A stretch of DNA of 64,000 bases from Carnegiea gigantea (GCA_029747015.1 JAKOGI010001993.1:88501-152500), one strand, 5' to 3'; shown: positions 1-11,592, numbered from the stretch's first letter. Translations and numbers: made by a program. Notes: a model not told the origin generated them from the letters alone.

Positions 1-930
1 TTATGGGTTGAGCTCTTTCCAAATCCTTCTAACTGTATCCTACTTATTTGTTCACATTGGGGTTAGAGGATGTGAAAGGGGGTGAAAAGAGGTTAATCAA
101 CGTATCTTCCTCCTATTTGAGAAAAACAGATAGGAAAGAGAGGAGGAATATTTCATCCCAATTAACCCCGTTAACCTAATTTTCATTCCCCTTCAAATTG
201 AGGGGGAATGGAGGCGAGGGAAGAGAAACTGACAATAATTTTCCATTCCCCCTCCTGTCTCCTCTTATTTTTAAATCCAAATGTGATAATACTAATTATC
301 CACGTTAAATTTAAACAAGGAGAAGCTATGTTTTTCTCGCTCTTCTCCACTTCCTTCCTCTTCATGAGCCTCCCCTCCATCTCCATATTATATCCAAATA
401 GTACATGAATTACACTAAACCCCATTATTTTCAGCCCTTTTTAAGTTTTAACTCTACATAACTCCACTCCACTCCTAACATCTAATGCCAAAAATTCCAT
501 TCAAAAGAAGATGTGCACAAAGTGAACGTGGAAGATGGCCTCACGATAACATGGTCACTATCTAAATCTTAATAAAATATTTGTCATCAAGCTTATCACT
601 AAATCATGTTTAATTACTTTTGTTCATTTTATTTTGTATTGTTATTTATGTTTATAAGTGATAATAATTATTTTTTGGTGTTCTAGCAAAATTAAATAAG
701 TAATTTACGATGGTCAAATTAATTTTAAAAATAGCAAAGGTTATGGATATCTATTGATTATACATATTCTTAACCAAAAAAAAAGAAGAAACAAGCTGCC
801 CTTGTATCTATTGCAAGCTTGTCAGGCAATGGTCCTATTGTCAGTCCAAAAATAAGTCCTACAGTCATATTTCCCACCCCAAACTAATACGATGTCGTTT
901 TATAGAAAAGGAGCAAAAAAGAAAGGAGAA
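1..930. other. AT-rich flank without a gene
   Basis: I see no credible gene here. The open frames near 183-425 and 208-408 run on opposite strands over a pyrimidine/purine-rich, partly self-complementary stretch and match no family I know. From about 490 on the sequence is plain AT-rich intergenic DNA. Confidence 0.6.
184..210. repeat. Short inverted repeat (hairpin)
   Basis: Two 13-base arms, starting CATTCCCC and ending GGGGAATG, are complementary with one mismatch and are separated by one base. A further CCATTCCCCCTCC copy lies at about 243. The cluster looks like debris of a small inverted-repeat element, but I could not find paired ends or a target duplication. Confidence 0.55.
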
Positions 931-934
931 GTAG

Positions 935-954
935 GGCCCTGTTCTTTTCGTTGG
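935..954 (+). repeat. Tourist/PIF-type terminal repeat (left-facing end)
   Basis: GGCCCTGTTCTTTTCGTTGG is preceded by TAG. It is 18/20 identical to the reverse complement of 8870-8889 and similar to the ends at 1642-1659 and 12297-12316. The GGSCNTGTTC start and 3-base TA-rich flanks fit Tourist/PIF-Harbinger MITE ends. Just inside (960-1080) are AACC/CAAC-rich subterminal repeats, complementary in style to the GTTGAAG repeats at 2150-2690 and 8590-8735. Which right end it pairs with is uncertain. Confidence 0.55.
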
Positions 955-2119
955 TAAATTCCAATATAGCAATTTTAACCAACTCCAACTTATTTTAACC
1001 ACTTGAACCTATTTTAACCCACTTTAACAAAAAAATTTTCACCTTCAACAAACTTCAACCTATTTCCTTCAAAATTTTCCCAATTTGTAAATTACCATGT
1101 AAAAATAAATTATGTATAAATTATATGTATAAAAATTCCTTTTTATTAAAAAATTTGAAAATGTCATGAATTTTTTTATGCAAAATGTCATAATAATTAT
1201 CTTATTTGAAATATTAATTTTTCTTTATTAATTTAGACTTTTTTGTGGACAATTAATTTAAGTTGTGGGACTTTGCGATGAGTAAATCTAAACCTAGAAG
1301 CTGGCGTCTGAGCATACATTAGTGAGTGAAGGTTGCAGATGACCTAAGTGCATGTTGGTGCGACCTTGAGCAATGTGGTAACAGCGCCACGGTCGCATGG
1401 GCTAGCAAGAAAGGGGGGCCATCTAGGCAGAGTGAAGGGCGGAGGGGATCATTTGGGCAGAGACAAGGGTGGTTGATGAGGAAAGTGTTTGGAAAATCAA
1501 AAGTCATATGAAAGTAGATTTATCAGGGATTGCGTATAGATAAGGAAAGATATACTTTAATTTTTTTTTTCCTGAAATTACCATTTTACCATCTTTTTTA
1601 AAATGATAAAATTGAACTATATATTTCTATTTTACATCTAAGACCCCTTCTTTTCGTGGTTTAATGAATCCATCCTACTCCTTGCCACTCCCACCCACTC
1701 TTTCCCCCTTCTTCCTACATCTTCCTACATTTAAAAAAAATATCGCTCCTTCCCACTCCTTTCCACTCCTACCTACTCCTTCCCATAGCTACATATAACT
1801 ATTATTTTGCTATTCTAAGAACTTTTATAATTGATGTAATTGTGTGCACGAATAGTCTCACAATAATTATAAAAAATTTTATTTATTTTTCGGATGTTAT
1901 GGAATATTTGTTAGTCTTGCCAAAATTGTAGATGAAGTAATTTTTGTTATATATATTGAAGAAATAATTTTTTTTTTTACGCTATTAAGCAAATGTTAGC
2001 TGTTCGTGGCTGGTAGAGGTTTTAGGTTTGATTCTGTATATGGAATAGATGTGTTGTTAAGCAAATTTTTGTTATATATGTGAAGAAAATGTTAGTTATT
2101 CTAGGTTTGAAATAATAAA

Positions 2120-2694
2120 TATTGGTTAAAATAGTGAGAATAAAATTTTGAATGAGGTGGGTTGAAGTTGATTGAAATTGATTGAAGTGGGTTAAAGCTG
2201 GTTGAAATTGATTGAAGTTGGTTGAAGTAGGTCAAAATTGGTACTTTTTATTGAAGTTGGTTGGAGTAAGTTGAAGTTAGTTGATGTGGGTTGAAGTGGG
2301 TTGAAGTTGATATTTTTTTTTTTGAAGTAGGTTGAAGTTGGTTGAAGTGGGTTGAAGTTGGTATTTTTGTTGAGCAAGTTGAAGTAGGTTGAAGTTGGGT
2401 GAAGTAGGTAAAAGTTGGTATATTTTTATAATAATAGGTTGAGTTTGGTTAAAATAGTGAGAATAACAATTTGAAGGAGATGGGATGAAGTTGATTGAAA
2501 TGAGTTGAAGTTGGTTGAAGTGGGTTGAAGTTGTTATTTTTTTTTTATTGAAGTGAATTGAAGTAGGTTGAAGTGGATTGAAGTGGGTTGAAGTGAGTAC
2601 TTTTTGTTGAAGTGGGTATTTTTTGTTGAAGTGGATTGAAGTAGGTTGAAGTGGATTGAAGTTTATATATTTTTATATGATGAGTTGAAGTTGG
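2120..2694 (+). repeat. GTTGAAGTGG-type minisatellite with higher-order unit
   Basis: Dozens of degenerate 10-11 base units (GTTGAAGTGG, GTTGAAGTTGG, ATTGAAGTGG) are spaced by T-rich breaks. A longer unit starting GGTTAAAATAGTGAGAATAA occurs at about 2122 and 2450, and its third copy is cut at 2694 by the PIF insertion and resumes at 8580. The same repeat continues at 8583-8735. Non-coding; the frame at 2192-2377 is only the translated repeat. Confidence 0.85.
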
Positions 2695-3185
2695 TTAGAG
2701 TATAACCAATGGTAAGCCAATTTTTTTGCTCACCAATGGGGGCCTACCACTGCCACATCAATTCTTTCTCCAACTTTTTAGCTCATAATACTCACTCTAT
2801 CTAATACAAGGTTTACTACTTTGACTCACTAAATAAAATAATACCTATAGACCCCACACCTAATCATATTTAATTAGTTTAGTTTTTTTTTTTTTGTTTT
2901 GGCTTGTTATTTAGATGTATTATTTATATGGAAAATAATTTGCACATAATAATTTAATAACACAAGTAATTAAACAGATAAATTTTTTTTCAAAAAGACA
3001 TAGGAGTATGAATTCATAAAAAAAATTATACATGCTTGAATGTAAAAATTACAATCGGTCAATGATAAAAAAAAAAAGATACATTGATTGACGGAAAAAA
3101 AATTTACAATAGGTGAAGAATTAAAAAAAATTACAATATGACGCTAATTTAATTATCTTCTCTGCTGCTGGCCCGAATTTCGCTT

Positions 3186-4385
3186 TCATATTTCCTTAAT
3201 CAAGTCCGCTTGGAGAGCTACATTTGTGTCGAAATTGCGAACTTGACATGACTGTTGAAAGTACATATCATAGCATGGATGGTGGGCGTGGTTAACGATC
3301 AGCTTCGGGACAGTTCCCTCGACAACGTCGTAGTCAAATGCTAGCTTGTAGTTGTCCCGCTCGTCCTTAATAATCATGTTATGGAGTATTACACATGCTC
3401 TCAAAATAATACCAATTTCTCTTTGATCCATCAGACAAGTGGGGCCTCGTACAATAGCAAATCGAGCTTGTAACACACCGAAGGCTCGTTCAACGTCTTT
3501 CCTAACCGACTCTTGACGTTCTATGAAGAGTTTATTCTTCAGCCCTTAGGGAAGAGGGATAGTTTTAACAAATGTCGTCTACTTTTGATAAATTCCATCC
3601 GGAAGATAATATCGTATATTGTGCTAATGCCCATTGACGACATACTCACATTTAGGAGCCCGGTCCTTGTACAGCTCTTGGAAAACCGGTGAGCGGTCAA
3701 GGACATTTATGTCATTGAGACTTCCAGGCAACCGAAGAACGCATGCCATATCCAAAGGTCGTATAATGCAACGGTTTCAAGAATAATAGTTGGCACCTTA
3801 TAAATTTGCTTTTGAAATGATGCCTTCCAAGTCGTTGGACCATTCTTCCATTCCCAGTGCATGCAATCTATGCTTCCCAACATACCGAAAAAGTCACAGA
3901 CTTCAGCTACCTGCAGTAAGCGATCAACATCAGCTTGATTGGGTTTTCTCAAAATACTCTTCCCCAAAAACCTCAACGATGCCTAAAGCGAATTTCTTCA
4001 TGCATTCCATTGCGGTGCTCGCACCAATCTTCAAGTACTCATCAACGCAATCGGCCGTTACACCATAAGCAAGCATTCGCATGGCTACAGTATACTTGGT
4101 TAATGGCGTCAACCCACGCTTTCCGGCTGCATCATATCTGGCCTAAAAGTACTTTGAATGATGGCCAAGTGCTTTCAAAATGCGGAGAAATAAGTGCCTC
4201 CACATTCGAAATCTGGTACAAAAATGATGATCATTGTACAATAAATCTTTGGCGAAGTAATCTTCGTATAAGCGGTTGTGGGCAATTTCTCCATCCCTGT
4301 TAATAAATCTCTTCTTTACCCGAGATCTAGATGCCGAAGGCGTCAACTCTTTTGCTGCTTTAATAAGTTCGAAAGGGGTGGCCAT
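3186..4385 (-). pseudogene. PIF/Harbinger DDE transposase, frameshifted
   Basis: Several minus-strand pieces, in order, match the plant transposon protein / DDE superfamily endonuclease. The N-terminal part begins MATPFELIKAAKEL (4385) and includes a segment with FRMWRHLFLRI. Next come MTPLTKYTVAMRMLAYG (4112) and the catalytic block with GSIDCMHWEWKNGP, which holds the first Asp. The second Asp region (NDINVLDRSPVF) is read in another frame near 3700-3720. The glutamate lies in DVERAFGVLQARF near 3490. Frameshifts or stops fall near 4110, 3730 and 3545, so no full-length protein can be made. In this superfamily the enzyme cuts the TIRs together with the Myb-like partner, encoded upstream at 4900-5989. 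Confidence 0.9.
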
Positions 4386-4899
4386 TTTCTGTTGAACTTA
4401 TTGCTGATGTTGGAGAAAAGCGCCCATAACCATGATATCAGTATCTGATGAAAATGAGGAGGATGAATCTTCCTCACAAGGCAGCTTTTCAACATTGAAA
4501 TTATCCATTACGAATATCCTGTGTAACATAATTATGCACAAAAGTGTTAAAGTATAGAGGAGTAATCATTTGATCAAACAACAATAGACATACCAATTTC
4601 ATAAATTACTATCATAAGACGATTACACCAAATCATTTCTAACACAATGCATGATAAAATAAAGTTACATAGTACAATCATCGAACTTCAACTGAGCAAC
4701 ATTGTTCATGTAATCTAGGTAATGAAGGGGGAGGGCAGACATATTACTGAGATGATGATGATTATCATGATCTCCTTCTCATGATATCTGCTCTTCTTTG
4801 GTCATAATACACTGCTTTTTCAGGACTCAGCATTGAGGTGTCCATCATTATTATTCTATCCTCTTGGGCCTTCACCTTTTCTTCTCTCATCATCATCTT
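4386..4899. other. Spacer between the two PIF genes
   Basis: AT-rich sequence between the transposase start (4385) and the end of the Myb-like gene (4900). It may hold a leader or intron of the transposase gene. I see no further coding signal. Confidence 0.4.
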
Positions 4900-5989
4900 C
4901 TATTTTTTTTCTTCTTTTGCTAGTGTGATATAATCTTTGAACATTTCATTCATATCACTACTATTACTGCTCAAGTCATGCAACTTAGTTGTGATTAAAT
5001 CAACAACAGTGGTATTTGTCTTTTGCTTTAGCCTTCTCTTCACTACTTTTCTCCCCTCGAGTCTTTCACTCCCATTGGCACCTTCCTCTCCTGCCTCTTC
5101 GGTGTCGGGATGAGACATTTTGGAGGATCCTGACCTAACTTTCGTGGGTCATATATAGCCCTCCATTTTGGTTGGTCCTTGAGCATCTCGTACCAGTGCT
5201 CGAGATCAAACTTCTTCCCTGTACATTCTTTCTACAACTTATGTGCTGCCTTCAGAGTCATAACCTCATTCCAGCCACTTTGGTTAATACACTAACCTCT
5301 AATATAATACCCGTGACGAGCGGGGAGCATCGACCCCATTAGCCATTTAGCATCTTATAAGAAAGATGGGAGGCTCCTCGTGGACGGTGGTCATTGAAAT
5401 TGGGGGCCACCCTGGCCTAGAAGCTAGACTTCTTTTGATCATTCCCGACAACGACGTCCATGTCTACGTTAATCCAAGCACGTAGCAGCCGTTGATTATC
5501 TTCAACCATCCACTTCTTTGCACCAATAGTTGCAACCCCTGTACTTCCTCCACATCCCCTTCAGTACTCAGGTCAATATTGATCTCAAAATTTCCTAACC
5601 CGACCATTGCCCCGGTTGGCATAGATGAAGGTGTGGAGTTGCTCCCTGCAGACAAGTAATTCAGGGTGGTGTGTGGTGGAGGATAGTAGAGAAGGTAACA
5701 TGGGTACTCACTGTGATGCACATTGTGAGCATTATTATGTGGTGGGGGTTAATAAGGTGGAGGATATTTACGAGGGTTTTGACATGAGCTATCACTTGGA
5801 TTCCTGAAGTGGGGTTGTGGTGGGTAATATGGTTGGTATATGTATTGGTTGTATTTAGGTGGTGAGTATGAGGGATAAGACACGTGAGGATTACTTGGAG
5901 TAATAGGAGTGGTACTAATTGCCCTAACTTAGGGTGAATCGTCTCCCTCAGGTAAACTAGTAAATGATGGATGGATGCTATGACCCATA
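4900..5989 (-). pseudogene. Myb/SANT-like accessory gene of the PIF element, broken
   Basis: Minus-strand reading starts near MGHSIHPSF (5989). A Pro/Tyr-rich N-terminal region (PPY, YPPPH) follows, then the conserved Trp-rich block with KKFDLEHWYEMLKDQPKW near 5170-5220. The basic, acidic C-terminal part (4900-5118) contains KVVKRRLKQK and ends in KEEKK. This layout is that of the second PIF/Harbinger gene, often annotated as glutathione S-transferase T3-like or NAM-associated; in the family it binds DNA and helps transposase enter the nucleus. Several in-frame stops and frame changes (for example near 5120, 5460 and 5740) break it. Confidence 0.8.
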
Positions 5990-6394
5990 ATCGAGATAAA
6001 ATTACGACCTACAAGCATATTAATCGTATTAATTAAAATATTAATGTATTTTATACATCTAACGTAAAAACATAATAAATTTTAACTAACATGCCAAATA
6101 CATAAGTTTCCCATAATTCCCAAAGAATTCATCCTGCCATTCCAATTCAATTATTTCCCTTCATTTTTTTTTCCCCAATTTGCAACACATTTTAAATTAG
6201 TAAATGCAATGTTATTTATAAAAAAAAAAATGTGTCATGACATGATGACTAATTTCATGATTCAATATCATATTCAATTTGATTTTACTTCTTTAATTTT
6301 ACAAACATGTCAACACTTTACAAAACTAAATTATTTTTAGCTACGGACTTAAATCTATACCTCCACATATTAAATTGTGTACATAATTACTAAC

Positions 6395-7600
6395 TATAAT
6401 TACTTACTATTCAAGTCACATTATCATGTCATTAATGGTACGTACTTGTAATCTAACTTGTGAAAACATAAATAATTAAATTTAACTACCTCTTCGGTTA
6501 GTTGAATTTAACCATGTTCATTATTTCAGATACTAACATATATACTACCGCTTAACATAATTTTCCGCCAATTTTAAAATTATCCATACTAATGTCAACA
6601 TTCCAACTCTACAAATTTTATTTATATCTTTTTCAATTTATGAAACATTTGCAATTAATAATGTCAAGACTTAAAAACATATTCATATATTTAATTCATT
6701 TTAATTTTACTACTTAAATTTGACTAATATGCCTAATCATATTTTAATTTAAAATTTTACCAAGTTACTAACTAGTCATATAATAAAGTAACCATAATTA
6801 CTAACCATAATTACTTACTAATCAAGTCACATTATCATGTCATTAACGGTACGTACTTATACTCTAACTTGTGAAAACATAAATAATTAAATTTAACTAT
6901 GTTGTCAGTTATTTAAATGTAACCATATTTATTATTTTAGATACTAACATATATACTACTGCTTAACAGAATTGTCCGACACTTTTAAAATTATCCATAC
7001 TGACATGTCAACATTCCGACTCTATAAATTTTATTTATATCTTTTTCAATTTATGAAACATTTGCAATTACTAATGCCAAGACTTAAAAACATATTCACA
7101 TATTTTAATTCATTTTAATTTTACTACTTAAAGTTTACTAATATGTCTAATCATATTTTAATTTAAAATTTTACCAAGTTACTAACTACTTATATAATAA
7201 AGTAACCATAATTACTTACTAATCAAGTCACACAATCATATCACTAACGGTACGTACTTGTAATCTAACTTGTGAAAGCGTAAATAATTAAATTTAACTA
7301 CCTTCTCAGTTATTTAAATTTAACCATATTCATTATTTTAGATACTAATATATATACTATCACTTGACATAATTTTCCAACACTTTTAAAATTATCCATA
7401 CTAACAAGTCATACTCATTCCAACTCTATAAATTTTATTTTTTTTTTTCAATTTATGTCACATTTGAAATTACTAATGCGAAGACTTAAAAACATATTCA
7501 CATATTTTAATTCATTTTAATGTTACTACTACAAATTTACTAACATGCCTAATCATAATTTAATTTAAAATTTTACCAAATTACTAAAAATGTAGTCACA
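6395..7600. repeat. About 400-base tandem repeat, three copies, inside the PIF element
   Basis: The marker GGTACGTAC, preceded by ATTACTTACTA.TCAAGTCACA about 35 bases upstream, recurs at 6437, 6848 and 7249, giving periods of 411 and 401. The rest of each unit (AAATAATTAAATTTAACTA, TTTTAAAATTATCCATACT, TTTATGAAACATTTGCAATTA) follows in the same order. A decayed fourth start may lie near 7590. Non-coding and very AT-rich, upstream of the Myb-like gene. Confidence 0.85.
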
Positions 7601-7800
7601 TGATATTTATTTAATGACATTCATATTATCATATAGAATATTCACATATTCTATACATATAACATGTGAAAACATAATAGATTTTAGCTAAAATGCCAAA
7701 TAAATTTGAATGCAATCATATTAATTATTTTATATACTAACATAAAAACTAACTCATAACAAAATTTTGAATTACTAAATTCATTTACAAAGCATTTCAA

Positions 7801-7866
7801 ATTAATAATGTCAACACTTATAAATAACAAAATCATTAATAATGTCAACACTTATAAATAACAAAA
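7801..7866. repeat. 34-base tandem duplication
   Basis: The unit ATTAATAATGTCAACACTTA... occurs twice with a period of 34 bases (7801 and 7835). The copies look almost identical, suggesting recent slippage. Confidence 0.8.
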
Positions 7867-8582
7867 TTATACTCACGTAACAAAATTTCTTAATATCTAC
7901 TTATTTTACTAACATATAAACTAACACATAACAAAACAAAATTTCTCAATACTATTAAAATTATTGAAACTCACAATATTCTTCACTTCTTTTTTGGTTG
8001 AGAGCATCTCCAACTTTTCTACAAAATAATAACAAAATATTATAAATATAACTACAAAATTTAAAGTTGTAAAAGAAAGTATTTAATGGAATAGAAATTA
8101 GAAACACTTATAATTGCTTCACTTTTGAATGAAATTACTCACAAATATAACAAAGTTGCTCAGAAATTTTTTGAGGGAAATTGATATTTTTGTGTGTTAA
8201 ACTTACACAAAATGAAACCTATTTATAGCAAGTATACATCAACCCAAAAAAAAAAAAAAAAACACTTTACCTGTTAAAAAAGAGCCATTGGCAACTGCTC
8301 TCCCAGGCAATGGCTATAAACCCACGCCAATGCTTCTAGCCAGCTTTTTCCTTTTTTTTTTTAAGTCAAGCGGTCAAAAAAAAAGCAGGTCAACGCATCA
8401 ATACAACATCGTTTTGGTCCGCATAAAGACAAAAAAAAAAAAAAAAAGGCCTATGGCGCCTGTGAACGCGAGCTGCTCGACGAGCCTGGGGCTGCTGGCC
8501 CTTCACTGCACGTCCGCAAGAGCCTAGCGCGCCCGCCCAATTCATTTTCCCTCCCGTGCGCCTACCATTGGAACTACTCTTA

Positions 8583-8757
8583 AAATAGTAAGAATAAAAT
8601 TTTGAAGGAAGTGGATTGAAATTAGTGAAAATGGGTTACAGTTGGTATTTTTTATTAAAGTCAGCTGAAATTGGTATTTTTTATTGAAGTGGGTTGAAGT
8701 GGATTGAATTAGGTTGAAATTGGTAAATTGAAAAAGACCAATGAAAAGAAAAAACAA
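8583..8757 (+). repeat. Continuation of the GTTGAAG minisatellite
   Basis: Directly after the PIF target duplication the sequence resumes with AAATAGTGAGAATAAAATTT and GTTGAAGTGG-type units, continuing the repeat broken at 2694. At 8735-8757 an ACCAATGAAAAGAAAA stretch resembles the reverse complement of the 935 end (TTCTTTTCGTTGG), a possible degenerate right end. Confidence 0.75.
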
Positions 8758-8923
8758 AATACGTAACTTATAGTAATACTCCTACTTTATTCAACTCCTT
8801 CCCACTCTTTCCACTTCTTTCCACTCTTTTCCCCTTTCCCACTCTCACCCATTACACACTAGTAATTTTCTAACGAAAAGAACAGAGCCTAACTAATTCA
8901 TATATAAATCAATAATATACATA

Positions 8924-9314
<391 letters not shown>

Positions 9315-9644
9315 TGTGTGTGAATCATACGTATAAAAAAAGTCATAAATATTATGCCAAAAACAAAAAAAAAAAAATTATTCCCACTATTTTACATTAA
9401 CTAGCTTTTACCCTTCATATAAAAGATGTACCCAACTTCTTCCAATTTCTACCCCACTCAACCAACTCAAACAAAAAATATCAATTGTTGGGTTTTATGG
9501 CCCAAAATTCGAGTACCGGCACGGTGGGACGATGCTACGCGAGTACGGGCGTGCCACAACGAAGGAACACCAAGGCGAGAGGGGCAGAAAATTGGCACGG
9601 GGGTGCCGTGCCATGTGGCACGACCGTGTCATGCGGCACGGTGT

Positions 9645-9676
9645 GACCGTGCCACGTGGCACGGTCGTGCCACGTG
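9645..9676 (+). promoter_or_regulatory. G-box palindromes in LTR U3
   Basis: A perfect 22-base palindrome (9645-9666) centres on the G-box core CACGTG (9653-9658). A second CACGTG lies at 9671-9676. Around them GTGCCACGTGGC-like blocks repeat. The TATA box is about 110 bases downstream. G-boxes bind plant bZIP and bHLH factors, so light, ABA or stress control of the LTR is possible; that is inference. Confidence 0.6.
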
Positions 9677-9785
9677 TCTTTTCGCCGCCTCTTTCGGATG
9701 GCGGCTAGGGTTTCTGTCTTCGAGGGGGATTCCTCCTGGCGGCTAGGGTTCTACTTTAAAGGGAAAACCCCTACTATTTAGACCC

Positions 9786-9793
9786 TATATAAA
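9786..9793 (+). promoter_or_regulatory. LTR TATA box
   Basis: TATATAAA sits in the context GACCCTATATAAAGGGGGTC and is repeated at 11891-11898 in the 3' LTR. The position about 300 bases into the LTR fits the U3/R boundary. Confidence 0.75.
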
Positions 9794-10125
9794 GGGGGTC
9801 AAGCCTAGATCTAAATAACTCCTGATCTCCAGTACTCATACATACATTGAGAGGTAGAAGTACTTTGTGAGAGATTACAATAGAGAGGTTGTAATTCTGC
9901 TCTTAGATCAAATCACTGTGGTGATTGTGATTGTGTTGTATTCTTCCTGCTCATAGTGAATTGCTCTGGTGCTGTCGCCGTCCGTGGTTTTTTCCCGATT
10001 TGGGTTTTCACGTTAAATCTCTTGTCTTCTTATTTCTGTTTTCTGTTATTCACTTGACTTCTGAATCTCTAACTCATCCTATCGCTTCCGCTATTGTTGT
10101 TGCTCTAATATTTTTTCCTAACAAG

Positions 10126-10137
10126 TGGTATCAGAGC
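10126..10137 (+). other. Primer-binding site (initiator Met tRNA)
   Basis: TGGTATCAGAGC two bases after the 5' LTR is complementary to the 3' end of plant initiator Met tRNA, the usual minus-strand primer of Copia elements. Confidence 0.95.
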
Positions 10138-10149
10138 TTTGGTTATAGT

Positions 10150-11253
10150 ATGTCTTCTATCATGAGGGTAGATATTCAGAAATTCGATGGGGAGATTAGT
10201 TTTAATCTCTGGAAGGTGCAGATGAGAGCAGTTCTCATTCAGCACGGGTTGTGGAAGGTTCTGAAGGGACCTCACGTAAAACCCGAGAAGATGACAGAAG
10301 AACAGTGGGCTGAAGATGTAAAGAAGAGACGTGGGTCGTTGACGGAGGACGAATGGGAGGAACTGGAGCTGAAAGCGGTTTCAGCCATACAGTTGTGCTT
10401 AGCACCACATGTCCTGCGAGAGGTGCTTGATAAGACAACTGCGGTGGATCTTTGGGCTCGGCTGGAGGAACTCTACATGACGAAGAGTCTCGCCAACAAG
10501 ATCCGTTTGAAGGAAAGGTTGTATACCTTTCGTATGGCTGAAGGTACCCCTGTCCAAAAGCATTTGAATGAGTTTAACTCTATTCTTGTTGACTTGGAGA
10601 GTCTAGATGTGAAAGTTGAGGATGAGGATAAGGCTATTTTGCTTGTTGTGTCGTTACCCCCTTCTTATAAACACTTTAAGGAGATTATGCTATATAGTAA
10701 TTCTAATACTATATCGTTTGAAGATGTTAAGTCAAACCTGTTGTCTAAGGAGAAGTTTGATCTTGACATTCATGCTGATTCTGCTGAGGGATTAGCAGTA
10801 AGGGGTACAACAACTGAAAAGGGGAACGGTAATAGAAGTAAGAACCGTTCTAAGTCTAAAAATCCTCATGCTAGTAAGACCTGCAATTACTGTGGTAAAT
10901 TGGGTCATATTATTGCTAACTGCTGGAAACTGCAAAAGAAGAAGGAGAAAGAGGAAGATAATTCTCAGGAGCCTGCTGAAGCTTCATTTGCTGAATCTGA
11001 TTCTGATGGGGACGTTCTGTTTGCTACCTCTACTGAAGGGGGGAGTGATTTTGATTGGATTCTTGATTCTGGGTGTACCTATCATATGTGTCCTCACAAG
11101 GACTGGTTTTCAACATATGATCCAGTTGATTCATCTGTTGTTCACATGGGCAATAATGCCCAATGTAATGTAACTGGAATTGGTACTGTTAAAATCAAGA
11201 CCATGATGGTGTTGTCAGGACTTTATCGAATGTTCGTCACGTTCCTGACTTGA
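10150..11253 (+). CDS. Copia gag (UBN2 type) with CCHC knuckle and start of protease
   Basis: The start chosen is the ATG at 10150 ([14 protein letters not shown]), 13 bases after the primer site; the frame is open further upstream only inside the LTR. The protein would be about 367 residues. The N-terminal two thirds is UBN2/retrotran_gag ([15 protein letters not shown], then LWARLEELY and KEIMLYSN). The zinc knuckle [15 protein letters not shown] is at about residues 245-260, after a basic stretch. An acidic linker follows, then the protease motif [12 protein letters not shown]. The frame then shifts: homology to the GAG-pre-integrase region continues in another frame at 11220-11400. Gag itself looks intact and could assemble particles. 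Confidence 0.9.
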   Translation: MSSIMRVDIQKFDGEISFNLWKVQMRAVLIQHGLWKVLKGPHVKPEKMTEEQWAEDVKKRRGSLTEDEWEELELKAVSAIQLCLAPHVLREVLDKTTAVDLWARLEELYMTKSLANKIRLKERLYTFRMAEGTPVQKHLNEFNSILVDLESLDVKVEDEDKAILLVVSLPPSYKHFKEIMLYSNSNTISFEDVKSNLLSKEKFDLDIHADSAEGLAVRGTTTEKGNGNRSKNRSKSKNPHASKTCNYCGKLGHIIANCWKLQKKKEKEEDNSQEPAEASFAESDSDGDVLFATSTEGGSDFDWILDSGCTYHMCPHKDWFSTYDPVDSSVVHMGNNAQCNVTGIGTVKIKTMMVLSGLYRMFVTFLT

Positions 11254-11492
11254 AGCGTAACCTCATCTCGTTGGGCACCCTTGAATCCAAAGGGTGCAAA
11301 TATTCAGCTGAAGGTGGAGTTCTGAAGGTCTCAAAGGGCAGTAGGATTCTGCTGAAGGGTTTGAGGCAAGGAGGCCTCTATGTCTTGCAGGCATCTACTG
11401 TGACAGGTTATATGAAGGAAAGTTCATATAAGTCATCTCCCAGAGCTAAGTTCAAGCATTGCTTGGACTTAGTTGGCATTCGCAGTTTTTGA
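11220..11492 (+). pseudogene. Copia pol remnant: GAG-pre-integrase fused to polyprotein C-terminus
   Basis: In a frame shifted from gag, [16 protein letters not shown] and [11 protein letters not shown] match the GAG-pre-integrase region. At about 11440 the reading passes directly to [11 protein letters not shown], which resembles the extreme C-terminus of Copia polyproteins. Integrase, RT and RNase H are therefore deleted. Confidence 0.8.
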
Positions 11493-11581
11493 GGGCCCTG
11501 CGGGGCATAGCCCCATAGGGGGCATCACCCTTTGGGGTGAGACGACGGCGACGGAAAGTTGAACATTGAAGATTTTGGTCC

Positions 11582-11592
11582 AAGGTGGAGAT
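11582..11592 (+). other. Polypurine tract
   Basis: AAGGTGGAGAT abuts the 3' LTR, the usual plus-strand priming site of Copia elements. Confidence 0.85.

Larger units (their letters stand above)
2698..8579 (-). mobile_element. PIF/Harbinger DNA transposon, degenerate, both genes present
   Basis: The 5,882-base element is flanked by TTA at 2695-2697 and 8580-8582, the usual 3-base target duplication of this superfamily. The ends are inverted repeats: GAGTATAACCAATGGTAAGC on the left, and GAGTAGTTCCAATGGTAGGC read inward from the right (about 16/20). It carries a DDE transposase gene and a Myb/SANT-like partner gene, both on the minus strand and both broken. A three-copy tandem array of about 400 bases lies on the upstream side of the genes. 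It interrupts a repeat whose uninterrupted copies survive at about 2122 and 2450. Confidence 0.9.
1642..8889. mobile_element. Old non-autonomous Tourist-like element, split by a PIF element
   Basis: The left end GACCCCTTCTTTTCGTGG follows TAA (1639-1641). The right end CTAACGAAAAGAACAGAGCC (8870-8889) is followed by TAA (8890-8892). The shared core is TTCTTTTCGT. Without the 2698-8579 insertion the host would be about 1.4 kb, rich in GTTGAAG-type minisatellite. The pairing is an inference: other ends of the same family lie at 935 and 12316, and a degenerate one near 8735-8757, so the true boundaries may differ. Confidence 0.4.
9486..10123 (+). repeat. 5' LTR of the Copia derivative
   Basis: Bounded by TGTTGGG and CCTAACA. 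The U3 part is strikingly GC-rich and palindromic compared with the AT-rich surroundings. A TATA box (TATATAAA) lies at 9786-9793 and the primer site follows the LTR. Confidence 0.95.

Noticed and set aside
183..425. Opposing open frames of 66-80 codons
   Set aside because: Mirror frames over a pyrimidine-rich inverted repeat, with no domain and no splice or promoter context.
1319..1511. Overlapping 61-62 codon frames on both strands
   Set aside because: Local GC-rich patch inside repeat debris; neither frame resembles a protein family.
2150..2690. Regular short repeats suggesting a CRISPR-like array
   Set aside because: Units are degenerate, contiguous and of variable length with no unique spacers, in plant DNA: a minisatellite.
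3790..4303. Plus-strand frames over the transposase
   Set aside because: Antisense shadows of the PIF transposase; the minus strand holds the conserved motifs.
8002..8014. GAGCATCTCCAAC, a typical PIF/MITE end
   Set aside because: Only one end is seen; no inverted partner or 3-base duplication could be paired with it.
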